A DNA stretch of 64,000 nt from contig JAKNSE010000034.1 in assembly GCA_023525975.1 (NCBI GenBank), forward strand, positions 1,178,001 to 1,242,000, written 5' to 3'. This stretch comes from Smallanthus sonchifolius. Its lineage: Eukaryota; Streptophyta; Magnoliopsida; Asterales; Asteraceae. A program made the position numbers and the translations under genes. Of the stretch, positions 1 to 11,209 are shown piece by piece. The notes beneath the pieces are model-generated. The model was not told the DNA's origin. It was given only the letters and a program-made list of their open reading frames with translations, and ran no database searches. Position 1 is the stretch's first letter. Each line of letters opens with the position of its first letter.

Positions 1-2745
1 GAATCAGGATGCAATTGATGCTTGCATTGTAGGAATGCTTGCTGATCCTAAGGAGGTAATGATGTAAAAAAATATAATCAAGTGTTTAATAAATAATAAT
101 ATTACTAACCTTCAAGGGGATGACACAGTGGTAAGCACTTGAGTCCCTCTAGCAGAGGTCTTAGGTTTGAATCCAACTTCAACTGGTTTTCAGTCTTTAA
201 TCCCCTTGAAAGCCATCCGCCCAGCACAAGCTGCATTTTACCTGGTTAGCAAGGTATTGATGGGGTCCATGGTTCATGGTTACCAAAAGAATAGCTAACT
301 GTTTTGTTAATTTAGGCAAGAGCAGGGATCACCGAGGTACATTTTCTACCGTTTAATCCTGTGGATAAACGAACAGCCATAACATATATAGATCAAAATG
401 GAGATTGGCATCGAGTGAGCAAAGGTGCACCTGAGCAGGTCGATTTTTGGTTATTTATTTATTTATTTGTTCTTTTGTGTCGTTTAGATACTAATATAAT
501 AGCTTGGAAGCTATCAGATTGTGGAGCTTTGCAACCTGAAGGATGATACTAGCAAAAAGGTTTTCAACATTATTGACAAATTTGCAGAACGAGGCCTTCG
601 TTCTCTTGCTGTTTGTCAACAGGTGAGTTTCTATACTTCTAGTACAGGTGGCAATCTCAACTCATCTCAAACAGGTCAAAGAAAGAAAATGTGGGTCGAA
701 CGGATTAAAAGTCAATTAAAGTCTAATTTCAATGCATACGACCTCCTTAAAAAATGATCCGTTCCAACCCGACCCGTGGCCTGTCTTGCCACCAATATTT
801 CTTGTATATGGAGGCTTAGTCATTTGATCTAAGAAAGTGGTTTTTGGCGGTTATACGCAGACGGTACCTGAAAAAACGAAAGAGAGTCCTGGAGGGCCTT
901 GGGTGTTTGTTGGTCTCCTACCACTGTTTGACCCGCCAAGGCATGACAGTGCTGAAACAATTAGACGGGCCCTACACCTTGGTGTGAATGTGAAGATGAT
1001 CACAGGTGATCAACTAGCCATTGGTAAAGAAACGGGCCGGAGGCTTGGAATGGGGACAAATATGTACCCCTCTTCGTCCCTCCTAGGCCAACACAAAGAT
1101 GCAGCTATTGCTAATATCCCTATTGAGGAGCTAATCGAGAAAGCTGATGGCTTTGCTGGCGTTTTTCCTGGTAAGAATGCAGATAAAATTTTATTATATA
1201 TTTTAAATAACTTAGAACTAAAATTGTAGAAGGGGTTGAGCAATGCAGAACACAAGTATGAGATTGTGAAGAAGTTACAAGAGAGAAAACATATCTGTGG
1301 AATGACAGGGGATGGTGTAAACGATGCACCAGCATTGAAACGGGCCGATATCGGTATCGCGGTTGCTGATGCAACCGATGCGGCCCGAGGTGCATCTGAC
1401 ATAGTCTTGACTGAGCCTGGGCTAAGTGTGATTGTGAGTGCAGTACTTACTAGCCGAGCCATTTTTCAGAGAATGAAAAACTACACCATCTATGCTGTCT
1501 CCATCACCATTCGTGTGGTTCTTGGCTTCATGCTACTCGCGTTGATCTGGCAGTTTGATTTCTCGCCTTTCATGGTTCTGATTATTGCTATTCTTAATGA
1601 TGGAACTATCATGACCATATCAAAGGATAAAGTCAAGCCTTCACCAATGCCAGATTCGTGGAAATTGAAGGAAATATTTATCACTGGGATTGTTTTCGGG
1701 ACTTACTTAGCAGTCATGACTGTTATTTTCTTCTGGCTAGCACAAGATTCTGAGTTTTTTACAGTAAGATAAACTGTAAAATTAATTAATTAACAAGGAT
1801 CTGGTGTAATTTATCTGGGTTTAATAGTGTATACTGGGGTTTGGGTTTACAGGAAAAATTTGGTGTAAGATCGATCAGAAACAATGACTATGAGCTTACA
1901 GCAGCTTTGTACCTCCAGGTAAGCATTGTGAGTCAAGCACTTATTTTTGTCACTAGGTCAAGAAGTTGGTCATATATTGAACGACCCGGTCTTCTGCTTT
2001 TAACAGCCTTCTTGATAGCACAGCTGGTGAGTTTTTTTGTTACATATCTAAAGTTCTATATATCATCTTAAAAAATATTGTTTTGTATTCTAAATTTGTA
2101 ATGTTCTTTCTTGATGAAGATTGCTACACTGATTGCGGTCTATGCAAACTGGGATTTTGCAAGAATCCATGGAATAGGTTGGGGATGGGCTGGTGTGATC
2201 TGGATATATAGTATAATCTTCTACATCCCTCTAGATATTTTCAAATTCTGCATACGGTATGCATTGGCTGGCAGGGCTTGGGATAACCTGCTCCAAAATA
2301 AGGTAGAATACATCTTTTTGGTTATGTTCTAAGAATTGTTAACTCTTATGATTGAATGGGTTTTCTTTTTTCTGGTCTTATGAGAAATTAGACCGCTTTC
2401 ACTTCCAAAAAGGACTATGGGCGGGGAGAAAGGGAAGCCCAATGGGCCACGGAACAACGGACAGTCCACGGTCTCCAGCCAGCAGAGCAGGCAGAAATTT
2501 TTAATGATAAAAGTAGCTACAGGGAGTTGTCTGAGCTTGCTGAACAGGCCAAGAAGCGGGCTGAAGTGGCTAGGTAATTAAGGTCATTCTACAAGAATTA
2601 TTTCATCACTATTTGTATTCTTATATTTCTTATACAAACTTGTTACAGATTGAGGGAGCTTCATACAATAAAGGGGCATGTTGAATCAGTAGTGAAGCTT
2701 AAGGGTCTTGATATTGATACCATTCAACAGCACTATACAGTATAA
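1..2745 (+). CDS. AHA: Plasma-membrane H+-ATPase (P3A-type), 3' part
   Basis: Proton pump that uses ATP to energise the plasma membrane. Nine exons are visible: 1-55, 316-438, 518-622, 861-1170, 1249-1763, 1853-2026, 2120-2302, 2392-2573 and 2649-2745, all with GT-AG borders and keeping one frame. Seen: nucleotide-binding KGAPEQ, the TGDQLAIGKETGRRLGMG stretch, the hinge motif TGDGVNDAPAL, then the M5-M10 membrane segments (about 1430-2280) and a hydrophilic C-terminal autoinhibitory region of about 100 residues. It ends in QQHYTV. In this family the penultimate Thr is phosphorylated and binds 14-3-3 proteins, so the activation switch is intact. The N-terminal half, with the phosphorylated Asp of DKTGT, lies before the window. 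No stop or frameshift is seen, so it is probably functional. Introns 1 and 3 hold a SINE and a MITE. Which isoform it is cannot be told. Confidence 0.96.
106..300 (+). repeat. SINE-like repeat, family A copy 1 (in H+-ATPase intron 1)
   Basis: The head has a tRNA-like internal promoter: an A-box-like GTGGTAAGCACTTGAG near 131 and a B-box-like GGTTTGAATCC near 164. A related copy in the opposite strand lies at 41835-42045, sharing CCTCTAGCAGAGGT, the B box and the following 100 bases. The paired copies and the Pol III boxes suggest a tRNA-derived SINE. No clear target duplication or poly(A) tail was found here. Confidence 0.55.
646..793. mobile_element. Short MITE-like repeat in H+-ATPase intron 3
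   Basis: About 150 bp bounded by GGTGGCAA on the left and TTGCCACC on the right, with an interior containing CAACCCGACCCGT. Short inverted ends and length fit a hAT-type MITE. The target duplication was not resolved. Confidence 0.5.
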
Positions 2746-3283
2746 TATTAAAATACTTGGGTGGAAGTAGTTTGGTTCGCCTATGTAAAGGTTTTGGCAC
2801 AGAGAAATAAGATTTAAAAGGTTTATTTTGCAGCTTTAATTTCATCCAGTATAATGAATGGATGAGATGTTGGAATAAGTTCAGCAGACAGATCAATTAC
2901 ACAGGATCCGCAGTTGGCGAAATAAGATTTAGGCAGCCTTTGTTTATTATTTTCCTTACAATCATTGTATCTAACTCAGTGCTCCCTGTAGATATGTACC
3001 TTATTGTTCATTTTGTCAATATGTACTACTTCTTGAAGTGCTTATATTTGTGTTATATTCTCATGCATATAATGTCACTCATTGCAATCCCAATTTCAAG
3101 AATGTGTGCAAGATGAAATTACACACTAAAACTAATTGATCAGAGATTTAAACTACTTCAATCATATTGCACTTGCAAAGAGAACCACGTATGGTTTTAT
3201 AACACATTACTAGATTAATATGGTTTGAAATGCTTAATGCCTTCAAGATGATTAAATAACAACTTAAGTTAAACTACAATTAA
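2746..3283. other. Convergent 3' intergenic region
   Basis: AT-rich DNA between the stop codons of the H+-ATPase (+) and the dsRBD gene (-). It presumably holds both 3' untranslated regions. No coding or repeat structure was recognised. Confidence 0.6.
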
Positions 3284-3972
3284 TCACCTTAATTTCTTGG
3301 ACCGGTTAGGCTTTTTGGGATAACCTAAATGCACGAGGTACCACAAAACTCCCTCCGCAGCTGAATCTGCTGCACTCTTCTTGCTAAACTGAGGCTTGCC
3401 AATGCACTCAATCACTAACTTTGACTCTGACTCTTCTTTCATCTCAATACTGACCGTGTAAGTGAACCTGTTTCAAGTATATAATCTAACATTTATGTTG
3501 AATAATCCCTATGGTTTACTAAATAGTGATTGTTGAGACTAAATTGGAGTCGATGAACTTACGATCTTAGATTAGTCGGACCTTCTTCATTGCAACAATC
3601 GAATACAGGACGATTCCAATGGCTTTGCGCACATATCTCGTACAAGCATGATCTCGCTGTTAATTTCACCGGACCTAATTTCGGAACCAGATCAGAACAA
3701 TATATATTATCAAGGATAGGGTTTTGGAGGTTAAAACCTAACAGCATGCAATTCAAAGCATAAAAACGTCTAACTAACTCGAAATTAGGTTTAGTGGAGT
3801 AGAAAGAGGTGAACTGAGGTAGGTACAGTTGTATACCTGGAGGAATAGGGGAGGAGGATGAATTGATTGCTAGAGAACCGTGTGACAGCGGCGGAGTTGG
3901 TGTAGGGTCATTACCGGTCATGTGATCGTCCTCTCCACCGGCAGGCGACGGAGGTAACGGCGCCAGGCTCAT
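3284..3972 (-). CDS. Small dsRNA-binding-domain protein (143 aa)
   Basis: Three exons on the minus strand: 3837-3972, 3563-3674 and 3284-3467, all GT-AG. They join to 432 nt, giving 143 aa. Residues 1-45 are low-complexity (Pro/Ser rich). Residues about 46-130 form one double-stranded RNA-binding domain, recognisable from ARSCLYEICAQSHW, the FTYTVSIEM strand, and the closing SKKSAADSAAEGVLWYL, which has the lysines and helix that contact dsRNA in this fold. The C-terminus is basic (KKPNRSKKLR). The domain most resembles the dsRBDs of plant RNase III-like (RTL) and DCL4 proteins, but no RNase III domain is present, so it is not a nuclease. Likely role: RNA binding, possibly modulating small-RNA processing (inference). 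It converges on the H+-ATPase gene. The start is the only in-frame ATG upstream of the domain. Confidence 0.82.
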
Positions 3973-4040
3973 GCGTTCGACGTTTTGTGCGATAAGTTCG
4001 AGAGAGAGAGACGAAAGTAGATTTTGTTAAAAAGCGTACC

Positions 4041-4222
4041 AAATTTAGGGGGTGTTTGGGCTTAAGTCAATAAATTATAATTTTGTTTGAATAATTCAAA
4101 ATAAGACGTAAAATATGAAATGAAAAAGTTAAAATTTAAAATTAAGAAATACTTATTTTTTAAATGACTTTTGTAAAAGTCATAAGTAGTTTCAAAAAGT
4201 AATCCTAAACACCCCCTTAGCT
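4041..4222. mobile_element. MITE with GTGTTTGG / CTAAACACCCCC ends
   Basis: About 180 bp of AT-rich sequence between AGGGGGTGTTTGGGCTTAAG on the left and AAAAAGTAATCCTAAACAC on the right. The ends are imperfect inverted repeats. A related end (AAAAAGTAATCCCAAACACC) occurs near 35950. The target duplication is unclear. Confidence 0.55.
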
Positions 4223-4938
4223 TTCTAATCTTAGAAGTTAGAACCGTTTGTCCGGTTGTTGATTATACACGTGGTGTTAAATGAACCTAAACGCCATATA
4301 AGTTTTTTTTAAACGGTGGCCATATAAGTTTTACTAAAAGGAAGAAAAGAAAAAAATGATTTGTTTTCTTTATTTTCTTTTTCTTTCTTTTCAAATCTCT
4401 CTAATTTGGGAGGATGAATATAAACCTTGTTTTCTTTTTATTTTCTTTCTTAAAAAAAACTCTGGAACACTCATCCTTCTATTTCTTTTCTTTTCCTCTC
4501 TTAAAAAAAACTATGGAACAAAAGTTTTTTTTCTCTTCCTTTCTTTTCCCTCTTTAAATGAGACTCGGGAATACAGCGTCTTAAGTTTAAAAAACTATGT
4601 TGAGAGTCCACAAGTTTGTCTAAACGTAACATTGATGGTCTTTAAAATGGATGGTCTCAAACTTCAAGACCAAACTTGCAATTTGTGAGACTGATCTCCA
4701 TCAACTGTCCCCTTGAGGCGTTTTACCCAAAAGTATATAATACACAGCGTTAACACTCACTAAGCTTCGCCCATGCTCATAGTGGTTCACTTTATTTTAT
4801 GGTGATTTAGTATGTATCCACCTACCATAGTAGTGTAACACGTTATTTTTCACCTTGTTCAGGAAGATTCTGTGCGTCTCCGCTACCAATGATACGTACA
4901 CATTATTATTCCGATACACAATCGTCCATGGAACATTT
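4223..4938. other. Non-coding AT- and T-rich spacer
   Basis: Long T/C tracts (4330-4560) give a phenylalanine/leucine-rich reading frame with no homology or signals. No gene or repeat was recognised. Confidence 0.5.
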
Positions 4939-5133
4939 AGACTATCTGTAGTGGGTCACGCCCCCACCTTCCCACGCTTTCCCATCATTGGACCATCTCA
5001 TATATGAGCAGAGAAGAGCCCTCACGCTTGTGACCACACATACGATTGCCTCCCACTCCCCCTCTCACGAAAGGACAACGGGATGTTCCACGTCCCACGC
5101 CCCCTCCGTTATCCACTACGGATAGCCTAGTGA
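4939..5133. mobile_element. MITE with 'ACTATCTGTAGTGG' inverted ends
   Basis: About 195 bp bounded by TAGACTATCTGTAGTGGGTC and, in inverse, CTAGGCTATCCGTAGTGGAT. The interior is rich in CCCAC. It lies about 300 bp upstream of the proline-rich gene, so it is part of its promoter region. Confidence 0.65.
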
Positions 5134-5353
5134 CTGTAAAACTAAGTTAAAATGTGGCACGTAAAACTAGGGAGACCATTCTCATTCAATTCAATCAAAT
5201 CTACCAAGCTGCTCTCTTAATTTGACCATGCATTTATGCGCATCTAGCTTGGCTTCTTTTCTAAAGCAATATTGATGTTCAAGATAAACATAACATTTCA
5301 TTATGTTTAAAAACCCAACTTTTATTTAATAACTTAAGTTTAATCTGTAAAAT

Positions 5354-5361
5354 TATAAATA
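5354..5361 (+). promoter_or_regulatory. TATA box of the proline-rich gene
   Basis: TATAAATA 68 bases upstream of the ATG at 5429, in a suitable position for a plant core promoter. Identification is by motif and spacing only. Confidence 0.5.
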
Positions 5362-5428
5362 CTCTTGGTTGTGATCATGTTCCAAAATACCTCAACCGGA
5401 AACCTATTGACACACCTAGTGGTAGATT

Positions 5429-8400
5429 ATGGTGGTGCAACACAACATTCTAGTGTCGATATGCCTTGCATTGTTGTTTATTACATGTTCTGTTTCGGAT
5501 CCAATCTCCACCCGTCCTCTGGATCCTCACCGCCAGTTTGATGTTGATGAGAGAACTGTAACCCGAACTCTGCCTAGGAACTGCGGTAGAGCAAGTAGTC
5601 GTGGCGGTGGGCAGAGGTTGGGTGGCGTTGGTACATCAAGAACCGGTGGTGGATCAGCAAATTGTGATCCACTATACCAGTATCTATTTGGAAGATGCGG
5701 CCGATGGCCTTTCCCTCGTAATTCCCCAAATAATCCTTTTACATCGAGGCCGTCCCCTCGCAGACAACCACGAACTCCGCCACTTGTACCTCCGCCACTT
5801 GTCCCTTCCCCACCTCATGTAGTTCTGCCACCTGCGCCTGCACCTTCCCCACCACCACCTCCTCCAGTCGTTCCATCGCCTCTTCCGCCATCATCATTGC
5901 CGCCACCACCACCACTTGTTGCTTCACCTCCACCGTCGGACCCCACGCCGCCACCGGATGTGTTATCTCCACCGCCGGACTATATCCTTCCTCCGGCAGT
6001 ACCCGAGCTACCACCTGATTGTCACACCCCAACCGACGGCGGAAACGTCGGGGCGTGAAGCGTGCAGACTGTTCATTGCTCATGGTTTGCTAATGTTTGA
6101 ATAATTAATAATTGTTTTCATTGCAATTAGATAAGTTCAACAAAGCACAATCAATCCACAAAACATAAATGTAAATTACATCAAATAAGCTAGTTTAATT
6201 AAATTCTAGGTCCAAAGTCCTATGTGTAGCATATCTTGATCACTTCAAACATTAGTACCTGAAACATGATTAAAACAGGGTCAACTAGAAAGTTGGTGAG
6301 AGTACATAGGTTTAAATCGTGTGATAGCAAAATACGTGTTGTGTGCATACAGTTCAATACAATCATGACAATTAAGGCATTTATGGAGAGAAAAACATCG
6401 TGTGACCTATACAATCAAACCTTTGTAACTTGCACTCAAAATTTGTGTTGTCAGTAACAGTCACCCTACCTGGGTGGGTTTGTCAGACTCAATAGATCTA
6501 CCACTGTTTACTGTCGGCTGTTAGTTAATGATTGTACATGAAGAGCATAATAATTGGTCTACAAAATGTACTCAAGCACAAAGCGCAAAACTGTAAACAT
6601 GCATAGGATGGAACTGTATATGTGTATAATTGAAAACATGTAAATAGAACTCATGTTCCACCCCAAAACGTTTGTAAAATAGAGTAAAAGAGGGGCTATG
6701 TAACTCACGTGTTATGTAGCGTATAGATTGCACAAGCAAATGGGAAACGGCGGTGTGTTGTAGATCGCTAGATTCGACCTAATGAACAATATGATTTACG
6801 TATTATTGAGTTGCGTTATTCGATGTTGGAAGTGGATTTGTTTAAGTTTAAGGTTTGTTTTAATATACTATTTATTTAATCAGTAGTAATAGAATTTAAA
6901 ATATAAGTTTAAATAAATAATATTTGTTAAAGATGAAACGTATGGAATATATTGTTGTTTATAAAACTTGTAGTATTTTATTGATTTTAATTTAAAGAGA
7001 TATTGAATGATTGATCTTTAATAAGCAACACTTGGTTCTGGATATTTTATAAAATAATTTTTATAACATTAAAACTGATTAAAATATAAAATATATTAAA
7101 TAAAAGATTCTGTTAAAGGGTGAACACGACCGTGCTCGTACACGGCACGACCGTGCTCGGCTCAAACGCCACCGTGCTTGTCCGGTAACGCGCCCGTGGT
7201 TGGTCAGAAGTCACAACAAGGGTCTGTTCATCAGACACGACCGTGCTCGTACCCGGCACGACCGCGCCTGGGGTTTGACTAGGTCAGGATTTTGTTTGGT
7301 CGTTAAGAATGACCGCGCCACACCCGGGCACGACTGTGCTTGGTCAGGCACGACCGCGCTCTTTGATGAGCGCGACCGTGTCTGGTCCTTTTCAGACACA
7401 AATCGCCTGATTCTTGTATTAAAACTGATTAGAAACTTAGGGTTTTCATGGAGGATCTGTTCACGAACTTATCCATGCCATTTAATTGGATTTATATCCT
7501 GTTTAACTTATAATTTGATTAAAACCATTTATTTATCAAACTCAGATTCAATTCGGACAAATCGTGTATTATTGATTCAAATGAGTTTAGGGCTTTCGAT
7601 TTACGTGAAGAGACGAATCTATTGGACTAATACTAACCTGTTCTGAATGGGCAACAAGTGCAGACGGCTACGGAAGGAGGATCGCGGCTTTTCTTGATCG
7701 ACAGACGAGATAGAGACGATGTAATGACGGATTTAGGGTTTAAGGAAGCTTATATAGGTCGCGGGTTGGTATTTGATTACTTAATTCGTTTGATTTTCTT
7801 GCCCCAATTACTTGATTCGTTTTAAAAAGAAGTCGGTTTAGAATTTGCGAGTATTTGGACGATTGCATGTGTATTTGGTCGGGTATGCGTCGCAACTGGT
7901 CGAGTAACTTCTTCTACAAGTCTCACGGTTTCTAAAACGCGTCTCAATTCTATTTTTGGACAAGATTTGAGTCGGTTTGACTTTTCAGAAGTCAAACTGT
8001 GTCGGAGGCGCGACCGTGCTTAATCTTAAGCACGACCGTGGTCGTGGTCTTTAAGCGCGACCGTGCTTCTATCAAGCACGACCGTGCTTGCACCAATTTT
8101 GGGTAAATACAAGAATAGTCCTTGTAGTTTTCTAGTCTTGACGTTGTTGTGAGTTTTGATCAGTTTTGGTCCTCGGGGTTTGTAAGATAATGGAGGGTTA
8201 TTTTAGTTATTATTGTAATGTCATAAATGTGTGTATGTTCTTACGTCTTCGTCATTGCACAGGAAATAATGAATGTTGTGACAAGTGGTGAATGTAGAAT
8301 TGGAAGCGAAATCGTCTTTCATTGTACGACATTAAATAATAGGAAAAACATGGATGTTACACTGATGATCCCTTTCAAGCCCCACCAATATCATTTTCGC

Positions 8401-8675
8401 AACCGACTTTTGATATAAATCCTCCAGCGGTTTTTCCAATATCATTCTCACCACCAACCGGCCATACCAATCCGCCGGACTCCTCCCTATTACCACCGCC
8501 CTTCTCGTTTACACCGCCGGTGGAATCAGCAATGCCATTTCCGGGGACAGGGGAGTTGCCGGAAATCATAATGCCACCACCAGTAGATGAGAGTCCAATG
8601 ACAGAAGTGCAACCTTTGTTTTCAACGCCACAGGCACCGGAGATTCCTATAGATATGCCGCCACAACACAAATGA
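5429..8675 (+). pseudogene. Secreted proline-rich (extensin-like) protein gene, split by a solo LTR
   Basis: The 5' part (5429-6019, 197 codons) encodes a signal peptide (about residues 1-23, hydrophobic up to TCSVSDP), a basic Arg/Gly-rich stretch with three Cys, then runs of Pro with Ser, Val and Leu typical of cell-wall Pro-rich proteins. The 3' part (8367-8675) continues with the same Pro-rich style (PPISF, SPPTGH, MPPPVDE) and ends in PPQHK and TGA. Between them is a 2342-bp LTR flanked by CTGAT. Removing the LTR and one CTGAT joins codon GAT at 6017 to GAT at 8367 in frame, giving 299 aa without any stop. So the ancestral gene was intact and the insertion is recent. As it stands, translation would add about 12 LTR-encoded residues and stop at 6058. 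It could be mistaken for a 209-aa gene. Cell-wall role is an inference from composition. Confidence 0.85.
6020..8361 (-). mobile_element. Solo LTR 1 (2342 bp) inside the proline-rich gene
   Basis: Begins TGTCACACCCC and ends TGTTACA, flanked by perfect 5-bp duplications CTGAT (6015-6019 and 8362-8366). It has no gag or pol between, so it is a solo LTR. Orientation is probably minus, because solo LTR 3, whose TATA box fixes its direction, ends GGGTGTGACA, the complement of this left end. The right end read in minus begins TGTAACATCC. The interior holds many copies of a GC-rich CACGACCGTGCT motif (7120-7390 and 7990-8095). Likely Ty3/gypsy in origin (inference). Confidence 0.9.
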
Positions 8676-8740
8676 TGACGTGTCCTCCGGCAGCCTAATG
8701 ATTATGACTGTATTACTTTTAGTGTGTAATATATATATAT

Positions 8741-9231
8741 ATAGGGGAAGGTTCCGCTAAGAAGTGGTTTTTCGCTAAGAAACGCTAAGAAGTGGGTCAA
8801 ACGAACTCCGATTGAGCTCATTCGAGCGGCGTTGGAACCGTCTCATCGAACTCTAATCCGGACCCAAAAACCTAAACCCCCCTCCACCCACATTCCCAAA
8901 AACCTAAACCCCCCCCCCTCCAACCCCACCCCGAAAAGCCTAAAACCACCACCCCACCCCAACCCCCAAAAACCTAAACCCCCACCCCCACCCCCCAAAA
9001 AAAACCAAAACCCTAAAATCTAAACCCTAAAAGCTAAACCCTAAGGCTAAAATCCTAAAATTCAATGCTAAGATCTAAACCCTAAAAGCTAAGATGGTAG
9101 AGTTCGACGATACGGTTCCAACGCCGCTGGAATGAGCTCAATCCGAGTTCGTTTGATATCGTTTCTTAATGTTTTTGTCACTTCTTAGAGTTTTTAGCCG
9201 AAAACAACTTCTTATTTGATCCTCCCCCTAT
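8741..9231. mobile_element. MITE with about 130-bp inverted ends in a (TA)n tract
   Basis: The left end TAGGGGAAGGTTCCGCTAAG and the inverse of the right end, TAGGGGGAGGATCAAATAAG, continue as matching arms that include AACGAACTC and GAGCTCATT up to GGCGTTGGAACCG. The centre has C-rich repeats followed by AACCCTAAA-type repeats. Both sides are TA dinucleotide runs. This matches the behaviour of rice Micron elements, MITEs found only in (TA)n microsatellites. Confidence 0.8.
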
Positions 9232-9317
9232 ATATATATATATATATATAATACTACTTTGTCTATATTTTATTTTAAGTTTGTTTATTGTTTTAAGTTT
9301 ATTTTAGATTCTGTAAA

Positions 9318-9330
9318 TGGTATCAGAGCC
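9318..9330 (+). promoter_or_regulatory. Reverse-transcription primer-binding site (initiator tRNA-Met)
   Basis: TGGTATCAGAGCC matches the complement of the 3' end of plant initiator tRNA-Met, which primes minus-strand synthesis in caulimovirids and in many copia elements. It lies 64 bases before the movement-protein ATG, the usual arrangement near nucleotide 1 of a caulimovirid map. Confidence 0.85.
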
Positions 9331-9393
9331 ATGTGCTCTTAAAATAAAGTTTTGTTCAAGTTTGACTGTGCAGATCAACACTTATGTATATTC

Positions 9394-10446
9394 ATGTTGA
9401 ATATTCTGAAGAGCAACGATAATGTTAAAAACAGTATTGAAGAGGAATATGAAATTCCTCATAATCTTGATTTATTAAATAAATGGACTATTCCAAAGAT
9501 GGAACATAAACTAATTTATAAATTAGGAACTTTTGAAAAATTGGGATTAAAACAAGTTGTAAAAACAACTGAAGAAACATTTTCTTTAAATAAAGATGAC
9601 ATGGTCATTAAACTATTGTTAAACAAAGATCTAAATAAATATAAGAAGGATTATAAATTCCTTCATATAGGTTTAGTACAAATAGCATTCAAACCTTTGA
9701 CCTTAGAAGGTCTTCCAGAAAGTTTTGTAGCAGCTTTAAGAGATGCTAGAAATCTTGACTGGAAACAATCTCTAATAGGGATTGTCCAAACTAGTATGGC
9801 TCATGGACCAGTTTATTTTAATGTTTATCCGAATCTTCAATTATCTTTATCTGACGTTAATATTTCAGATGCTTTAACTTTAAATGTTAAAACTCATGGT
9901 TATAACTATGCTCCAGGTTCAGAAGTTATCTGTATCTGTTATAGAATATATTATAAACCTTTATACACTTTAAATCCTCAGTGTAGAATGGTAGATAAAC
10001 CATTAAATGAAACCATAGTCATAGAAACTAATTTCGGTAAGTCTAATATAACTACTAGAAGAAAGATAAAATGGGAAGAAATTAACTTTCCAGAAAATTG
10101 GGTCCTTGATAAGGCTATAACATCTAATCAATACATAGATAATAATCCTTTAGAAATTATACAATCTGAAGAAGGAACTGTCCAAATCCAGTTTGAACAA
10201 ATAAGAAATACTTCTTCTATACCAAGATCTTTATCTTCTAGGTCTATGTACTCTCGACAGCACATATCTCCTCTAGGATATACTGTTAGAAGCCCTTCTA
10301 GAGCTTCAACCTCACGAGTTAGGGAAACTTTTCCTGCAACTGAAACATTTAATAGATTAAATTTAAATGCTGATAATATAGTCACAGGAGTCCATGGAGT
10401 CCAAGTTGATCCGGAATTAACCGAATCAGAAGTCAATTTTGTTTAA
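9394..10446 (+). pseudogene. EPRV movement protein (30K superfamily), reading frame intact
   Basis: About 350 codons from the first in-frame ATG (9394), with no internal stop. The central region (residues about 110-220) shows alternating beta-strand-like segments ending in a GYNYAPGSEVICICYR stretch, as expected for the caulimovirid movement-protein core. The C-terminal third is Ser/Arg-rich and disordered. In the family this protein forms tubules through plasmodesmata. It stops at TAA 10444-10446, overlapping the ATG of the next ORF by one base. It is the best-preserved viral ORF but belongs to a disabled copy. Similarity is judged by eye. Confidence 0.75.
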
Positions 10447-11204
10447 TGGATTTTAAAGAAAAAATTGATTTTAAACCAGGATCTTTGGTCAGAAAAGAAA
10501 TTAATAAAGAATTTCAATTACCCAAATGGGAATTATTTAGAAATTGGTTTTTTAATAATTTTAAAGAAACCGAAGTGCTATTCTTTAAAGATGAATATTA
10601 TAAGGATTTAATTATAAAAAATGAAATTATACCATTCATTCTTTGGTTTATAGAAAAATACACGGGAAGTATTATTTCCGTTATTGAAAGAGATTTTATT
10701 ATTCAAGGAGAAAAAATAATTTCTAATGTTTTTCCTCCTACTCAATCTTTTAAAATTGAAAAAGATAATGAGGTAAGGTATTATCAAACCTTTTAAAAAT
10801 TATTAGAAGGAAACACCTTACCTACCACTATTTCTCATTTAAATGATTCAATTAAACAGCAGAATTATACAAATTTAAATTTGATAATTCTAGGAGAACA
10901 GATTCAGGATTTGTCTTCTAAAATGGATAGGATAATATCTTATTTAAAAGGAAAAACAATATCTGCTAAGATAGAAAAAATAGCTACTCCTAGTATACAA
11001 CTTCCCCCAGAAGTTACTAATTTTAAATTAAAATCAAAAGATAGTCTAGTAGCAACATTGAATGAGACAATGGATGCTTTAAAGGGTCTTAAAATTAGCA
11101 CTCTGACGGAGTTCTCTGAAAAGAATTATCATGAGGAAGTTAAAGATCAAATCTCCAAACTTTCAAAATGGGCAGATAGGCCTACACAGAGGAAATATTA
11201 TTAG
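10446..11204 (+). pseudogene. EPRV ORF 2: coiled-coil / virion-associated-like region
   Basis: Starts at the ATG overlapping the movement-protein stop. A frame of 116 codons ends at TAA 10794, but the same frame stays open again from 10797 to TAG 11202, so the first stop looks like a later mutation. The second half (about 10880-11200) is Lys/Ile/Leu-rich with a heptad-like pattern (LGEQIQDLSSKMDRIISYLK), suggesting a coiled coil, as in virion-associated proteins. The reading probably once continued into the coat region, now cut by solo LTR 2. Function is inferred from position and composition only. Confidence 0.6.
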
Positions 11205-11209
11205 ACCTA

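Noticed and set aside
115..180. Possible tRNA gene
   Set aside because: A and B boxes are present but no cloverleaf can be formed, and the sequence recurs as a longer repeat; treated as a SINE head.
1010..1462. 150-aa minus-strand ORF
   Set aside because: Antisense shadow of H+-ATPase exons 4-5.
4356..4688. Phe/Leu-rich 110-aa ORF
   Set aside because: Made of T-rich tracts without start context, homology or gene structure.
8375..8671. Gly-rich 98-aa ORF on the minus strand
   Set aside because: Antisense of the proline-rich exon; CCN codons read backwards give Gly-rich frames.
8832..9023. Pro/Lys-rich 63-aa ORF
   Set aside because: Translation of the C-rich repeats in the centre of the (TA)n MITE.
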